The notes beneath the pieces are model-generated. The model was not told the origin of the DNA. It worked only from the letters and a program-made list of their open reading frames with translations, and made no database searches. Shown in pieces: positions 47,896-56,666 of a stretch of DNA of 64,000 bases. Both the position numbers and the translations under genes were made by a program. The stretch's first letter is position 1; every line of letters begins with the position of its first letter. This stretch comes from Saccharibacillus sp. O23 (lineage in GTDB: Bacteria; Bacillota; Bacilli; Paenibacillales; Paenibacillaceae), in the NCBI RefSeq assembly GCF_002205895.1, contig NZ_NJDE01000010.1, positions 248,001-312,000 on the forward strand, in the 5' to 3' direction.

Positions 47896-48648
47896 ATGAA
47901 TTCGACTTCGACCGATACGATGCAGATGGCGCGGCGATTGATGGTCGCGCTCGATTATGCGGACGGCGCTTCGGCGCGCGAACTGATCACCAAGCTTGAA
48001 GGGATTCCTTGTTACATGAAAGTGGGCATGCAGCTGTTCTACCAAGCGGGTCCCGAATTCGTGCGCGAGTTGAAAGCGAAAGGGTATTCGGTCTTCCTCG
48101 ACCTGAAGATGCACGATATTCCCAACACGGTCAAAGGCGGAGCAAACAGCATCGCGAAGCTCGGCGTCGACATGTTCAACGTGCATGCGGCAGGCGGCTC
48201 CAAGATGATGGCGGCCGCTATGCAAGGCGTCGAAGAAGCGTTGGCGCAAGATCCTTCGCTCGCTCGTCCGCTCGTGATCGCGGTTACGCAGCTGACCAGC
48301 ACGGATCAAGCCACCATGAACGGCGAGATCGGCATCCCGGGCAGCGTGGAAGAAGCGGTGATCCGCTACGCGAAGCTGGCTTCCGAAGCGGCACTCGACG
48401 GCGTGGTGGCAAGCCCGCTCGAAGCGGACGGAATCAAAGCGGCCTGCGGAATGGACTTCAAGACGGTAACGCCGGGGATTCGTCCCGCCGGCAGCGACAT
48501 CGGCGATCAATCCCGCACCAAGACGCCGGGAGAAGCGATCGCGGGAGGCAGCGATTATATCGTGGTCGGACGGCCGATCACGGGCGCGGAAGATCCGAGA
48601 GCAGCAGCGCTGCGGATCATCGAAGAGATGAGCGCGGGCCGATCATAA
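47896..48648 (+). CDS. pyrF: Orotidine-5'-phosphate decarboxylase
   Basis: 250 residues from ATG 47896. AAGGAG (47878-47883) directly touches an earlier in-frame ATG (47884), so that ATG is probably not used. Core motif [17 protein letters not shown] with the catalytic Lys/Asp set; [17 protein letters not shown] and [14 protein letters not shown] bind phosphate. Converts OMP to UMP. In Bacillus pyrK and pyrD precede it; here it follows carB directly. Confidence 0.95.
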   Translation: MNSTSTDTMQMARRLMVALDYADGASARELITKLEGIPCYMKVGMQLFYQAGPEFVRELKAKGYSVFLDLKMHDIPNTVKGGANSIAKLGVDMFNVHAAGGSKMMAAAMQGVEEALAQDPSLARPLVIAVTQLTSTDQATMNGEIGIPGSVEEAVIRYAKLASEAALDGVVASPLEADGIKAACGMDFKTVTPGIRPAGSDIGDQSRTKTPGEAIAGGSDYIVVGRPITGAEDPRAAALRIIEEMSAGRS

Positions 48649-48688
48649 AGCAAGATCAAAGAATTCGAAATCCGGAGGAGATCACGAC

Positions 48689-49330
48689 ATGACGACTCAT
48701 ACGACGACAGAAGCGAAAATCGCGGCAGACCTGCTGAATATCGGCGCGGTCGCGCTGCGTCCGGACGAGCCTTTTACTTGGACGTCGGGCATCAAATCGC
48801 CGATCTACTGCGACAACCGCTTGACGATGGCTTACCCGGAAGTGCGCGAGCGCATCGCGGAAGGATTCGCCGAGCTGATCCGCAGCCGCTATCCGGAAAC
48901 GGAAGTGATCGCGGGAACGGCGACGGCGGGGATCCCGCACGCGGCTTGGGTCGCGCAGAAGCTGAATCTGCCGATGGCTTACATACGCGACAAAGCCAAA
49001 GGCCACGGCAAACAGAATCAGATCGAAGGACTGATCAAAGAAGGCCAGAAAGTGGTCGTGATCGAAGATCTGATCTCGACGGGCGGCAGCTCGCTCAAAG
49101 CGGCGTTGGCCGTACGCGAAGCCGGCGCGGAGCCGCTGGCGGTGCTGGCGATCTTCAGCTACCAATTGGACCGCGCGGTCTCGACATTCGCCGAAGAGAA
49201 CGTGCCGCTGGCGACGTTGTCCAACTACACGGCGCTGATGCAGACGGCACTCGAGCTCGGCACCATTCAAGAAAACCAAGTCGAACTGCTCAAATCGTGG
49301 CGCGAAGATCCGTCTTCGTTCGGCCGCTGA
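48689..49330 (+). CDS. pyrE: Orotate phosphoribosyltransferase
   Basis: 213 residues, GGAGGAG upstream. PRPP loop [19 protein letters not shown]; orotate loop region [32 protein letters not shown] is the catalytic flexible loop. Forms OMP from orotate. Last gene of the pyr operon. Confidence 0.96.
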   Translation: MTTHTTTEAKIAADLLNIGAVALRPDEPFTWTSGIKSPIYCDNRLTMAYPEVRERIAEGFAELIRSRYPETEVIAGTATAGIPHAAWVAQKLNLPMAYIRDKAKGHGKQNQIEGLIKEGQKVVVIEDLISTGGSSLKAALAVREAGAEPLAVLAIFSYQLDRAVSTFAEENVPLATLSNYTALMQTALELGTIQENQVELLKSWREDPSSFGR

Positions 49331-49351
49331 TCGAAGCGAAACATGCAGCAG

Positions 49352-49392
49352 AAAGAGCCGAGCTGTCGGAATGACGGCGCGGCTCTTTTTTT
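49352..49392 (+). terminator. Terminator of the pyr operon
   Basis: AAAGAGCCG (49352-49360) / CGGCTCTTT (from 49380), followed by a T run to 49392. Confidence 0.88.
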
Positions 49393-49529
49393 ATCCTCGG
49401 CAGATGGGTGAGTCGCCGTACCGTTGGTTTATATGATGAATAACGGCCGTAACCATTCCGTCGGTCGCCGCGTCCAATATAAGAAGACGGACGACGGAAA
49501 AGCCAGCAGACAACGAGAGGGGCAAACCC

Positions 49530-51080
49530 ATGAAAAGAAGGATCGGTCCGTCCCGGACGGGCATCGCGGCCGCGCTGGCGGCATTGCTTCTGCTGCCGGG
49601 CTGCTTCTCGGGAGAAAAATTGTCGCAGCCGGAAGCTTCCGCTTCCGAAAACGAGAGTGCCGGCGGAGGAACGCGGCAGCAGGACCCCACGGCAGGCAAG
49701 CTGCGAATCGGCATTTTGACCGGTCAAACGAACGATCGTTATTATCGGGAAGCTTATACGGATATTTACGAATATATGCATCCCGGAGTCGATATCGAAA
49801 TTGTTCCCGCGGTGGATACGTCGCGTTATCGTTATCTGGATCCCGACTCGGCCGATGCCGAAAAAAAAACGCCGATCGAAGAACTGCGCAAGTTGACGGA
49901 AGGCGACGATCCGGTCGACGTGCTGATTCTCGATTCCGAAGTGCTGCATGCGGCCTCGACGAACGGTTGGACCGAACCGCTGGCTTCGTACATGGCAGAG
50001 AGCGGCGAGCAAGAAGCCGATTTCGCGCCTGCGGTGATCGACGGCCTCAAACAAGCGGGCGGCGGCGAACTGCACGCGCTCGCGCCGGAATACGCTTCGT
50101 CCGCGCTGTATTACAACGTGGACTGGTTCGAGAAAAATAACGTCAAACCGCCGGAAGACGGTCTGAGCTGGGAAGCGGCTTTCGCTTTGGCCCGGGCGGC
50201 CAGCGGACAGGATGATCAGGGCAAGCCGGTATACGGATTATCGTTTACGCCGACGCTGGCGGAAGATCCGCTCTGGGGCATTCGCGCGTATACCGAGCCG
50301 CTGGGATTAAGCACTTTCGATCTCGAAGCCGAAGAGATGACCGTGAATACGTCCGAGTGGCTCGGCGTGTGGACCGATCTGACCGATATGACGCGTCAAG
50401 GCGCGCTGCCGCCGGCGCAGCGGCCCGAATCCGATCCGGAGGCTTACGATCCTTTCGGAGGCGATCTGTTCCTCGGAGGCCAAGCGGCGATGACGATCGC
50501 GGACAGCAGTTACGCCGCGGATTTGCAAACGGCGATGCAGAACGCGGACGGGATCGAAGGCTTCGATCCTTTCGAATGGCGGACGGTGGAACTGCCGACG
50601 CATGCCGGCAAAGAAGAGATCGGGGCGGGAGTCAAACTCGGCGATACGTTTTCGATCGTTTCGTCAAGCGCGCGCAAGTCGCAAGCTTGGGACTTTATAC
50701 GTTTCGTCACCAGCGAATCGGTTCAAGAGATGGAACTTCACGATCCTTACCGCATGCCGAGCCGGCTTCGGGCGATCGCGCGCGAAGCGGAAGCTTACGG
50801 TTACCGAGCCGAAGCTTTTACGCGGCTGCGTCCGGCCGAGCCGATCGCGGAACGCGAAGAGGAAGCGGTCCAGCACAATCCGCAGCTCTGGCAGATCGGC
50901 GATGCCGGACGGCAGTTATTCTTAAGAGTGCTTCGGGGAGAGCTGCCCGCGAAACAGGGACTGGAGCAGTGGGAGAACGAAGGCCGCCGCTGGCTCAAAG
51001 GTCCGTTTACCGAGGACGGCACGCTGACGTTCGGCGAGCCTGTTCCTTCGATCGGAAAGGTTCTTCGGCAGACCGGATAA
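49530..51080 (+). CDS. Orphan extracellular solute-binding lipoprotein
   Basis: 516 residues. Type II signal peptide ending LLLPGC (lipid Cys at residue 25), a Ser/Glu/Gly linker, then a family 1 sugar-type binding protein: KLRIGILTGQTN, DVLILDSEVLHAA, ALAPEYASSALYYNVDWFEKN, and a late FIRFVTSESVQE. No permease or ATPase gene is adjacent. Its general architecture resembles the binding protein at 318-1658, though sequence similarity is low by eye. Substrate unknown. Confidence 0.75.
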   Translation: MKRRIGPSRTGIAAALAALLLLPGCFSGEKLSQPEASASENESAGGGTRQQDPTAGKLRIGILTGQTNDRYYREAYTDIYEYMHPGVDIEIVPAVDTSRYRYLDPDSADAEKKTPIEELRKLTEGDDPVDVLILDSEVLHAASTNGWTEPLASYMAESGEQEADFAPAVIDGLKQAGGGELHALAPEYASSALYYNVDWFEKNNVKPPEDGLSWEAAFALARAASGQDDQGKPVYGLSFTPTLAEDPLWGIRAYTEPLGLSTFDLEAEEMTVNTSEWLGVWTDLTDMTRQGALPPAQRPESDPEAYDPFGGDLFLGGQAAMTIADSSYAADLQTAMQNADGIEGFDPFEWRTVELPTHAGKEEIGAGVKLGDTFSIVSSSARKSQAWDFIRFVTSESVQEMELHDPYRMPSRLRAIAREAEAYGYRAEAFTRLRPAEPIAEREEEAVQHNPQLWQIGDAGRQLFLRVLRGELPAKQGLEQWENEGRRWLKGPFTEDGTLTFGEPVPSIGKVLRQTG

Positions 51081-51132
51081 TCGTCATCCGGTCCGCCGAA
51101 TCCTTATCGGTTGAGCAAAAAGTAAAAAACTC

Positions 51133-51161
51133 TTGACTATCGCTCTATAAAAAGTTATATT
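51133..51161 (+). promoter_or_regulatory. Promoter of the tRNA pair
   Basis: TTGACT (51133-51138), 17-base spacer, TATATT (51156-51161); the first tRNA begins 40 bases later. Confidence 0.75.
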
Positions 51162-51200
51162 AAGTGATGTCGCTTGTGACGCAAACGACATTTCGATCGT

Positions 51201-51274
<74 letters not shown>

Positions 51275-51322
51275 TAAAAGCTTTGCATGTCCCGGCACGG
51301 CTCCATAGGCGCGTCGGAACCA

Positions 51323-51396
51323 GGACCCTTAGCTCAGTTGGTTAGAGCTACCGGCTCATAACCGGTTGGTCACAGGTTCGAGTCCTGTAGGGTCCA
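51323..51396 (+). tRNA. tRNA with CAT anticodon (elongator Met or lysidine-type Ile2)
   Basis: 74 nt. Acceptor GGACCCT / AGGGTCC, D-arm AGCTCAGTTGGTTAGAGCT, anticodon loop with CAT near 51357-51359, T-arm ACAGGTTCGAGTCCTGT. The GGACC...GGTCC acceptor and TTAGCTCAG start resemble the minor isoleucine tRNA whose C34 is changed to lysidine, more than elongator Met. CCA is not encoded. Confidence 0.88.
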
Positions 51397-51407
51397 TTAT
51401 GGCGAGA

Positions 51408-51444
51408 AATCCCCTTGCTCTGTTAAAGAGCAAGGGGATTTTTG
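51408..51444 (+). terminator. Terminator after the tRNA pair
   Basis: AATCCCCTTGCTCT / AGAGCAAGGGGATT with a short GTTAA loop and five T. A strong 14-bp stem. Confidence 0.9.
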
Positions 51445-51483
51445 CGTGTTGCGATAAGTTTTCTACTACGGTTGAGCCGTTTT

Positions 51484-51744
51484 TTACTCTTCAACGTAAG
51501 AGGTTTCAGGCTCAGGTTTGCGACGCCCTGACAAGAACGATAATTGTTCAATGATCGAAGAAAGCGCGAATAGAACCATTGAAGCGAAGAGTCCGATCGT
51601 CCAATACATAAAACCTGTTTTCCAACTGAAATGCCAATCGCTATAAGCCGAAGATAATTCCGCGACTGCTCTTCCGGAAGAAATTCCGTTAATGAGAGCG
51701 ATCAACAAGATGAATACACCGACCAACCTTAACCCTGTAACCAT
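51484..51744 (-). CDS. Small two-helix membrane protein, unknown
   Basis: 86 residues. GAGGAGAGGATG precedes the ATG on the - strand. Two hydrophobic segments (about 4-20 and 46-66: MYWTIGLFASMVLFALSSII) and a charged C-terminal tail (SGRRKPEPETSYVEE). No recognisable family. Downstream of the hydrolase gene on the same strand but separated by a terminator, so probably a separate unit. Confidence 0.6.
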   Translation of the reverse strand: MVTGLRLVGVFILLIALINGISSGRAVAELSSAYSDWHFSWKTGFMYWTIGLFASMVLFALSSIIEQLSFLSGRRKPEPETSYVEE

Positions 51745-51780
51745 GATTTTTCATCCTCTCCTCAAAAATTGCGCTGACAT

Positions 51781-51824
51781 AAAAACCGCGCAAAAGCTTT
51801 GGCCCTCGCGCGGTTTTCTTTTAA
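51781..51824. terminator. Terminator between the serine hydrolase gene and the small membrane protein gene
   Basis: AAAACCGCGC / GCGCGGTTTT stem with T runs on both strands. In the - direction it ends the serine hydrolase transcript. Confidence 0.8.
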
Positions 51825-51850
51825 AAGACCCAAGGTTTTTCTATCCGTTT

Positions 51851-53026
51851 TTATAGCGCCCCGAACACGATATTCCGCAGCTTCCGCGTCACCGGTAGCG
51901 TACCGGCGTCTTTGCGCTGCACCATGAACAGGAACGTCAGGTTATCCTGCGGGCTGTTGGTGAAATACGCGCCGAGCCAGCCGTCCCAGCCGTATTCGCC
52001 GACGCTGCCGATCATGCCGGCGCGTCCGGCATCGGTCAGGATGCGCATTTGATTGCCGTAGCTATGCCCGACCAGCGAGTGCCAACCGGCGAAGCTTTCC
52101 TGCTGCCGCGAAGTCAGGCTCGGGGAGGTCATTTTCTCGATCGTTTTCGGATTCAGCAGACGAACGTCGTTCAGGCTGCCTCCGTTTATCAGCATCGTCG
52201 TGAACTTGGCCGCGTCGACGATCGTCGAAGCCAGACCGGCTCCGCCGGATTCGAAAGCCGGTTCGCGATCCATCCGGTTCACGACGCCCAGATGGCTGTC
52301 CGTATAAGGCAGAAGGCCGCCGAGTTCGTTCGTCTGATACACTTTCACCAGCCGCTCCTGCTGTTCTTCCGTCAGCCAGAAGCCGGTATCCCGCATGCCG
52401 AGCGGCTCGAAGATTTCTTTCCACAAGAACGTTCCGAACGATCGGCCGCTTACGGTCTCCACGATCGCTCCGAGCACGTCGGCCGAAGTGCCGTAAGTCC
52501 AGCTCGATCCGGGTTCGAACGAAAGAGGACCTTGTCCCAAACGGTTCGCGAATTCCAACGTGGTCATCGGCGCATCGCCGTGCAGGCGGCTCCCCAGTTC
52601 GCGGAACAGCTCGTCCGTCCGGCGCCCCGCAAGATCTTCTCCGCCATAGACCAGTCCCGAAGTCATGTTCAGCAGATCTTGAATATTGACTTCGCGGATC
52701 GGCGATTTCAAATCGCCGTTCTTCTCGACCTGCTGATTGCGGAAACCCGGGATGTAAAGGCTTACCGGATCGAACAGGTCGATCTCGCCGCGTTCCAGCA
52801 GCATCATGATCGCGGTAGCGGTAATCGGCTTGGTCATCGAATACAGCCGGAAGATCGAATCCTGCGCGATCGGCCGTTCCTGCTCGATATCGGCCATGCC
52901 GTCTTCATGGTAGAAGATTTCTTCGCCGTCTTTGAGCACCATCATGTTCGCGCCGGCGATTTCGCCTCGGTCGATGCTGTTTCTCAAAGTTTGCTGCAAT
53001 TTTTCGGTCGTGTATGTATCCAACAT
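51851..53026 (-). CDS. Beta-lactamase-fold serine hydrolase
   Basis: 391 residues from ATG 53026 (AAAGGAG 12 bases upstream; an in-frame TTG ten bases nearer is a less likely start). Class C beta-lactamase/EstB-like: catalytic S63-M-T-K66 in FRLYSMTKPITATA, YGTSADVLG as the Tyr motif, and HSYGNQMRI near the end in place of the KTG box. No signal peptide, so it is cytoplasmic and more likely an esterase/peptidase than an antibiotic-resistance enzyme. It follows the AraC gene on the same strand. Confidence 0.82.
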   Translation of the reverse strand: MLDTYTTEKLQQTLRNSIDRGEIAGANMMVLKDGEEIFYHEDGMADIEQERPIAQDSIFRLYSMTKPITATAIMMLLERGEIDLFDPVSLYIPGFRNQQVEKNGDLKSPIREVNIQDLLNMTSGLVYGGEDLAGRRTDELFRELGSRLHGDAPMTTLEFANRLGQGPLSFEPGSSWTYGTSADVLGAIVETVSGRSFGTFLWKEIFEPLGMRDTGFWLTEEQQERLVKVYQTNELGGLLPYTDSHLGVVNRMDREPAFESGGAGLASTIVDAAKFTTMLINGGSLNDVRLLNPKTIEKMTSPSLTSRQQESFAGWHSLVGHSYGNQMRILTDAGRAGMIGSVGEYGWDGWLGAYFTNSPQDNLTFLFMVQRKDAGTLPVTRKLRNIVFGAL

Positions 53027-53134
53027 GTGTCGCAACGTCTCCTTTGTGCTTCTGATTTCATGCAAATGGTAAGCTTATTTCGCGAGTTTGTACAGAGGGT
53101 AAGCCGTCTTTTTGCATCGTTTTCGCTATCGCTT

Positions 53135-53971
53135 CTATTTCCCGGGCAATAGCCCGGCTTCTTTTTGTTCGATCGGCAGAGGGCGAGGTTCGGCAGCGCT
53201 TTTGCGATAGCGGCTGGGCGTTTGGCCGACGAACTTTTTGAACTGCCGCATAAAATGCGTTTCGTTCTCGTACCCGCACCTGCGCGCGACGTCGCCGACG
53301 GACTGCGAGCCGTTCTCGAGCAAATATTTCGCGAGTTCCAAACGGCTGTGAATCATGTCGAGCGAGACGGGACATCCGAACACTTCCCGATAGACGTGTT
53401 GAAAATAAGAACGGCTCAAGCCGATCTCCGCCGCCAATTCGTCGATCGTATATCGCTGCTGCGGCGTGCTGTAGAGCATGCTGCGGATCTCCGACAACTG
53501 CGGGAAATAACGTTCCGTATGCTCGGAAGCCGGGCGGATCCGCCGCAGATTCCCGAGTTTCATCAGAAAACTGTTCAGGTCGGCGTCTAGAATGCGTTCT
53601 TGAAGCGGCCCGCCCAGCCATACGCTGCGCTGAAGCTCTAGCACCATCCGGGAGAGGGAAGCGGAATGGACGGCCGGCGTCGGTTCGTCGAGCGGAAGCT
53701 CCAATTCGCGCAGCAGGGATTCCGTTTCTTCGCCGCCGAAATGCAGCCAGTCGTTCACGAAGGAACGATCGAGATTATAGTAACGATACGGCGTGTCGGG
53801 ACGGAAGATCATCCAAGTGTCGGGGCTTACCGCCCATTCCCGTCCGGCTGCGCGAACCTGCGCCCGACTCTTGAACAAGACGAAAACATAGTAACCCGAA
53901 CCGTTGGGCCGATCGATCGTAATCCCTTCCGGATGGGCCGAATTGAATCCGCATTTCGCCAATTTCAGCAT
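53135..53971 (-). CDS. AraC-family transcriptional regulator
   Basis: 278 residues. N-terminal cupin-like sensing domain (SGYYVFVLFKSRAQVRAAG, DTWMIFRPDTPYRYY) and a C-terminal double helix-turn-helix: YTIDELAAEIGLSRSYFQHVYRE and SVGDVARRCGYENETHFMRQFKK followed by GQTPSRYRK. Divergent from the GH88-DUF2264 pair with a 166-bp shared gap, so it most likely activates that pair in response to an oligosaccharide. Confidence 0.9.
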   Translation of the reverse strand: MLKLAKCGFNSAHPEGITIDRPNGSGYYVFVLFKSRAQVRAAGREWAVSPDTWMIFRPDTPYRYYNLDRSFVNDWLHFGGEETESLLRELELPLDEPTPAVHSASLSRMVLELQRSVWLGGPLQERILDADLNSFLMKLGNLRRIRPASEHTERYFPQLSEIRSMLYSTPQQRYTIDELAAEIGLSRSYFQHVYREVFGCPVSLDMIHSRLELAKYLLENGSQSVGDVARRCGYENETHFMRQFKKFVGQTPSRYRKSAAEPRPLPIEQKEAGLLPGK

Positions 53972-54137
53972 AGGCAGCCTCCTTCGATCGCACGATAAGT
54001 CAGTTTTTGCTCATTATAGATTATCGCTTTGCCTGCCCGCAAGATTTTATAGTAGAGAAGAGAACGCGGATCGAATCAGGTTCGGAGATCCGCATAAGAC
54101 ATCCGAACAAGCATTAAGCGAAGGAGAGGAAAACGGG

Positions 54138-55304
54138 ATGAATACGGATACGAAGCAGCAGGCGCAGCGGCAGATCAGTTCCGAAGATCGAGAATGGTTG
54201 GAGTCGGTATGGGGACCGCTGCAGACGAAGATGTCGGCGGAATGCGCGCGGATCGGCAGCCGCATTCCTTATATCCCGACGAACGGGCGTTACGAAGACA
54301 TGGGCGAAAAAGATATCTACTGGTGGACGAACGGCTTCTGGCCGGGAATGCTCTGGCAGATGCATCATGCGACCGGAGAGCACGCTTACCGAACCGCCGC
54401 GGAAAAAGTGGAAGAGCGGCTGGACGCGGCGTTAAGCGGCTTCGACGGACTGCATCACGACGTCGGCTTCATGTGGCTGCATACGGCCGTCGCCGACTAC
54501 CGGCTGACCGGCAATCCCCGTTCGAGGACGAGAGGGCTGCATGCGGCGAATATTCTGGCGGGCCGCTATAATCCGGCCGGACGCTTCATACGCGCGTGGA
54601 ACGACGATCCGGGCAGCAACCGCGCGGGCTGGATGATTATCGACTGCCTGATGAACGTGCCGCTGCTCTACTGGGCCAGCGAAGAAACGGGCGATCCGAG
54701 ATATCGGGACATCGCGATTCTGCATACGGATACGGTATTGCGGACGACGCTGCGGGGAGACGGTTCGTCGAATCACATCATGATCTTCGATCCGGCCGAC
54801 GGCAGCGTACTGGACAATCCGGGCGGGCAAGGGTTCGAGAGCGGTTCTTCGTGGAGCCGCGGGCAGGCTTGGGCGCTGTACGGCATGGCGCTCGGTCATC
54901 GTCATACGGGCAAAAGCGAATATCTGGACGCCGCCAAACGCATCGCCCATTATTTTATCGCCAATATTTCTTCTACGGGCGATCTGCCGCTGGTCGATTT
55001 CCGCGCGCCGGCCGAGCCGGTCGTCTACGATACGACGGCGGCGATGTGCGCGGCCTGCGGGCTGCTGGAGATCGCCGAGGCGGTGCCGGAACACGAACGT
55101 CGGATGTACGTCGGAGCCGCTGTAAGAATGCTTCGGGCGACGGAACGGCGGTTCGTCGATTGGAATCCCGAGCAGGACGGCATCGTGGGCGGCGGCACGG
55201 TCGCGTATCACGGCGGAGAACATGAAGTTCCGATCATCTACGGCGATTACTTCTTTATCGAAGCGGTTCTTCGTCTGTCGGATCGCGGAAAGCATCTATG
55301 GTAG
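54138..55304 (+). CDS. GH88 unsaturated glucuronyl/galacturonyl hydrolase
   Basis: 388 residues from ATG 54138, with AAGGAGAGG upstream. (Alpha/alpha)6 barrel of family GH88; removes the unsaturated uronic acid left by polysaccharide lyases. DIYWWTNGFWPGMLWQM near the start, the two catalytic-site aspartates at D108 (HHDVGFMW) and D169 (IIDCLMNVPLLYWAS), and SSWSRGQAWALYG are family marks. No signal peptide, so it acts on imported oligosaccharides. Overlaps the next gene by 7 bases. GH105 is a related alternative. Confidence 0.85.
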   Translation: MNTDTKQQAQRQISSEDREWLESVWGPLQTKMSAECARIGSRIPYIPTNGRYEDMGEKDIYWWTNGFWPGMLWQMHHATGEHAYRTAAEKVEERLDAALSGFDGLHHDVGFMWLHTAVADYRLTGNPRSRTRGLHAANILAGRYNPAGRFIRAWNDDPGSNRAGWMIIDCLMNVPLLYWASEETGDPRYRDIAILHTDTVLRTTLRGDGSSNHIMIFDPADGSVLDNPGGQGFESGSSWSRGQAWALYGMALGHRHTGKSEYLDAAKRIAHYFIANISSTGDLPLVDFRAPAEPVVYDTTAAMCAACGLLEIAEAVPEHERRMYVGAAVRMLRATERRFVDWNPEQDGIVGGGTVAYHGGEHEVPIIYGDYFFIEAVLRLSDRGKHLW

Positions 55305-56458
55305 AAGGGGATCGCCTCGCCGACGGGACGGAGGCCCGGCGGTATTGGCTGGAGACCCTGCGGAAGATTGCCGACCCGGTGCTGAACGCGCTGCGCGAAC
55401 GGCGGCTGCATGAACTTCTTCCGCTGGACTTTCATCCGGACCGCGCTCCGTACGCCTGTCTGGAAGCGTTCGGACGGCTGATCTGCGGGATGGCTCCGTG
55501 GCTGGAGGCCAAAGGACCGGAAGGCGAGGAAGAGTCGCTGCGGGCGTTGTACGCGGAGCGGGTGATCGACGGCCTCGACGCGGCGACCGATCCGCAGTCG
55601 CCGGATTACATGAATTTCTCGGACGGCGGGCAGCCGCTGGTCGATGCCGCTTTTCTGGCCCATGCTCTGGTTCGGGCACCCGAAGCGATCGCGGGCCGAC
55701 TTCCGGAGCGGGTCAAGGAACGTCTCAAGACCGAACTGCGCCGTACCCGCCGCACCGTGCCGCCGATGACCAATTGGCTGCTGTTCAGCGCGATGGTCGA
55801 AGCCGGGCTGTATCTGCTCGGCGACGACGAGTACGACCGGATGCGGATCGACGCGGCGCTGCATTTTCATATGGACTGGTACCGGGGAGACGGCGTCTAC
55901 GGAGACGGGCCGGAATTTCGTTGGGATTACTACAACAGCTTCGTGATTCAGCCGATGCTGGTCGACTTGATCCGGTTATTTCATCGGACGTCGTCCGCGT
56001 ATGCCGAATGGAGACCGATCATCGAAGCGAGAGCGTCGCGTTACGCGTCCGTATTGGAGCGCTTGATCGCGCCGGACGGCACGTATCCGTATATCGGCCG
56101 CTCGCTCGTTTATCGGTTCGGCGCGTTTCAGCATTTGTCGCAGGCCTGTTTGCAGCATTGGCTGGACCCGTCGCTCTCGCCCGCTCAAGTGCGCTGCGCG
56201 CTGACTGCGGTAATCCGCCGCATCATGGACGCGCCCGGCACGCTGGACGAGCGCGGCTGGCTGACGCCGGGGGTCTACGGATTCCAGCCGAATCTGGCGG
56301 AAAGTTATATCAGCGTCGGCAGTTTGTATCTGTGTTCGACGGTCTTTCTGCCGCTGGGTCTTGCGCCGGACGATCCGTTCTGGAGCGGGCCCGATACGGC
56401 TTGGACCTCGGTTCGGATATCGGCGGGCGACGATCTGCCGGCGGATCACGGGTTATGA
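55298..56458 (+). CDS. DUF2264 family protein, probable glycoside hydrolase
   Basis: 386 residues, starting inside the end of the GH88 gene and so translationally coupled to it. The DUF2264 (alpha/alpha)6 fold is seen in PMTNWLLFSAMVEAGLYLLG, GDGVYGDGPEFRWDYYNSFVIQPML, and PDGTYPYIGRSLVYRFGAFQHLSQ. Some members of this domain family have been classed as uronic-acid-active hydrolases. No signal peptide, so cytoplasmic. Together with GH88 it suggests breakdown of a uronate-containing glycan; the substrate is unknown. Confidence 0.8.
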   Translation: MVEGDRLADGTEARRYWLETLRKIADPVLNALRERRLHELLPLDFHPDRAPYACLEAFGRLICGMAPWLEAKGPEGEEESLRALYAERVIDGLDAATDPQSPDYMNFSDGGQPLVDAAFLAHALVRAPEAIAGRLPERVKERLKTELRRTRRTVPPMTNWLLFSAMVEAGLYLLGDDEYDRMRIDAALHFHMDWYRGDGVYGDGPEFRWDYYNSFVIQPMLVDLIRLFHRTSSAYAEWRPIIEARASRYASVLERLIAPDGTYPYIGRSLVYRFGAFQHLSQACLQHWLDPSLSPAQVRCALTAVIRRIMDAPGTLDERGWLTPGVYGFQPNLAESYISVGSLYLCSTVFLPLGLAPDDPFWSGPDTAWTSVRISAGDDLPADHGL

Positions 56459-56528
56459 GGTTCGGAGCTACGGAGGTCACGGAGAAATTTCGCGAAGAAA
56501 GGAAAGGATCGAACGTCATACAGGAGCC

Positions 56529-56557
56529 GACTTGCCCGAACGGGCGAGTCTTTTTTT
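56529..56557 (+). terminator. Terminator after the GH88-DUF2264 pair
   Basis: GACTTGCCCG (56529-56538) / CGGGCGAGTC (56541-56550) with AA loop and seven T. Confidence 0.88.
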
Positions 56558-56575
56558 ATTTTCGAAAAGTCCCTG

Positions 56576-56635
56576 TTGACATTATCTTTAATTCAAGATA
56601 AGATGAACACATCGGAAATACTTTAAATTAAAGAT
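56576..56635 (+). promoter_or_regulatory. Promoter and two MhqR-like operators of the dioxygenase pair
   Basis: TTGACA (56576-56581), 18-base spacer, TAAGAT (56600-56605). The palindrome TATCTTTAATTCAAGATA (56583-56600) fills the spacer. A second site around CTTTAAATTAAAG (56621-56633) reads on the other strand as a 14-of-18 match to the first. MhqR, the Bacillus quinone-responsive repressor, binds TATCT-rich palindromes of this kind in front of mhqNOP-type genes. Confidence 0.75.
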
Positions 56636-56666
56636 TCTTAATATAAAATATTTGGAGGGATTACTC

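Noticed and set aside
51851-53026. Beta-lactam resistance gene
   Set aside because: Only the fold is shared; there is no signal peptide and no standard KTG box, so an esterase/peptidase role is more likely.
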